NCBI GenBank assembly: GCA_027348755.1
Contig: DAIEOU010000028.1
Span: forward strand, 1 to 6,305
Source of the DNA: an archaeon
GTDB lineage: Archaea; Nanobdellota; Nanobdellia; Pacearchaeales; GW2011-AR1
Length of the DNA stretch: 6,305 nt
Direction of reading: 5' to 3'
The notes below the pieces were generated by a model, which was given only the letters and a program-made list of their open reading frames with translations, had not been told where the DNA came from and did no database searches. The position numbers and the translations under genes are program-made. Below, one piece after another: positions 6,217-6,305 of this stretch (position 1 is the first letter of the stretch; every line of letters begins with the position of its first letter).

Positions 6217-6305
6217 CTACCATTCAACTCTCTTGAAAGGCTTCTTTATGTACATTATTTCTTGCAGTTCATAAAATTCAAGAGTACTTTCAACCTGATC
6301 ACTAA
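6217..6305 (-). CDS. C-terminal 28 codons of an unidentified protein, 5' part beyond window; possibly GatC
   Basis: Of the three minus-strand frames at the right edge, only this one is free of early stops. It encodes 28 residues (beginning SDQVESTLEFYELQE and ending KKPFKRVEW) before a TAG at 6219-6217. The stop is 39 bases before the gatA start. The glutamate-rich helix followed by a short basic tail, and the position directly before gatA, would fit the C terminus of GatC, whose gene often precedes gatA. The stretch is too short and lacks a diagnostic motif, so this is only a suggestion. The product could be unrelated. Confidence 0.45.
   Translation of the reverse strand, partial: SDQVESTLEFYELQEIMYIKKPFKRVEW

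Overview
The window looks like archaeal chromosome, most plausibly a small-genome DPANN-type lineage, though this is inference from sequence character alone. The DNA is AT-rich. TATA-like boxes (TTTAAATA and TTTAATAAA) sit about 25 bases ahead of plausible transcript starts, gene ends are marked by T-rich stretches rather than hairpins, and most genes lack a strong Shine-Dalgarno sequence. The large LamG surface protein carries the YGEN.TNAYDFSGNGNN signature that I associate with DPANN surface proteins. Every gene I can support lies on the minus strand, so transcription runs from right to left.

Right part (6305 to 3149): the last 28 codons of an unidentified upstream gene (possibly gatC) are followed by gatA, the glutaminase subunit of the tRNA-dependent amidotransferase. 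A COG2220-type metallo-beta-lactamase-fold hydrolase overlaps the end of gatA by 14 bases. A DHH/DHHA1 phosphoesterase starts one base after the hydrolase stop. These three genes look like one tightly coupled transcription unit, ending in a T-rich stretch just after the DHH gene. GatA makes ammonia for charging-error-free Asn-tRNA (or Gln-tRNA) synthesis. The other two are metal-dependent hydrolases whose substrates cannot be read from the sequence.

Middle (3148 to 3073): a 76-base intergenic region holds the likely terminator, a TATA box, and a 10-bp perfect palindrome overlapping that box.

Left part (3072 to 1): a 51-codon ribbon-helix-helix DNA-binding protein gene, small enough to be missed easily, is followed after a single base by a very long gene running off the left edge (at least 971 codons). 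That gene encodes a secreted or membrane-anchored protein with three LamG/concanavalin A-like domains. The small regulator and the surface protein appear co-transcribed and translationally coupled. The palindrome on the promoter suggests, without proving it, that the regulator controls its own operon. The LamG repeats retain DNA-level identity in short blocks, which points to recent duplication or gene conversion. The most interesting possibility in the window is this compact self-regulated cassette of RHH regulator plus repetitive surface adhesin.
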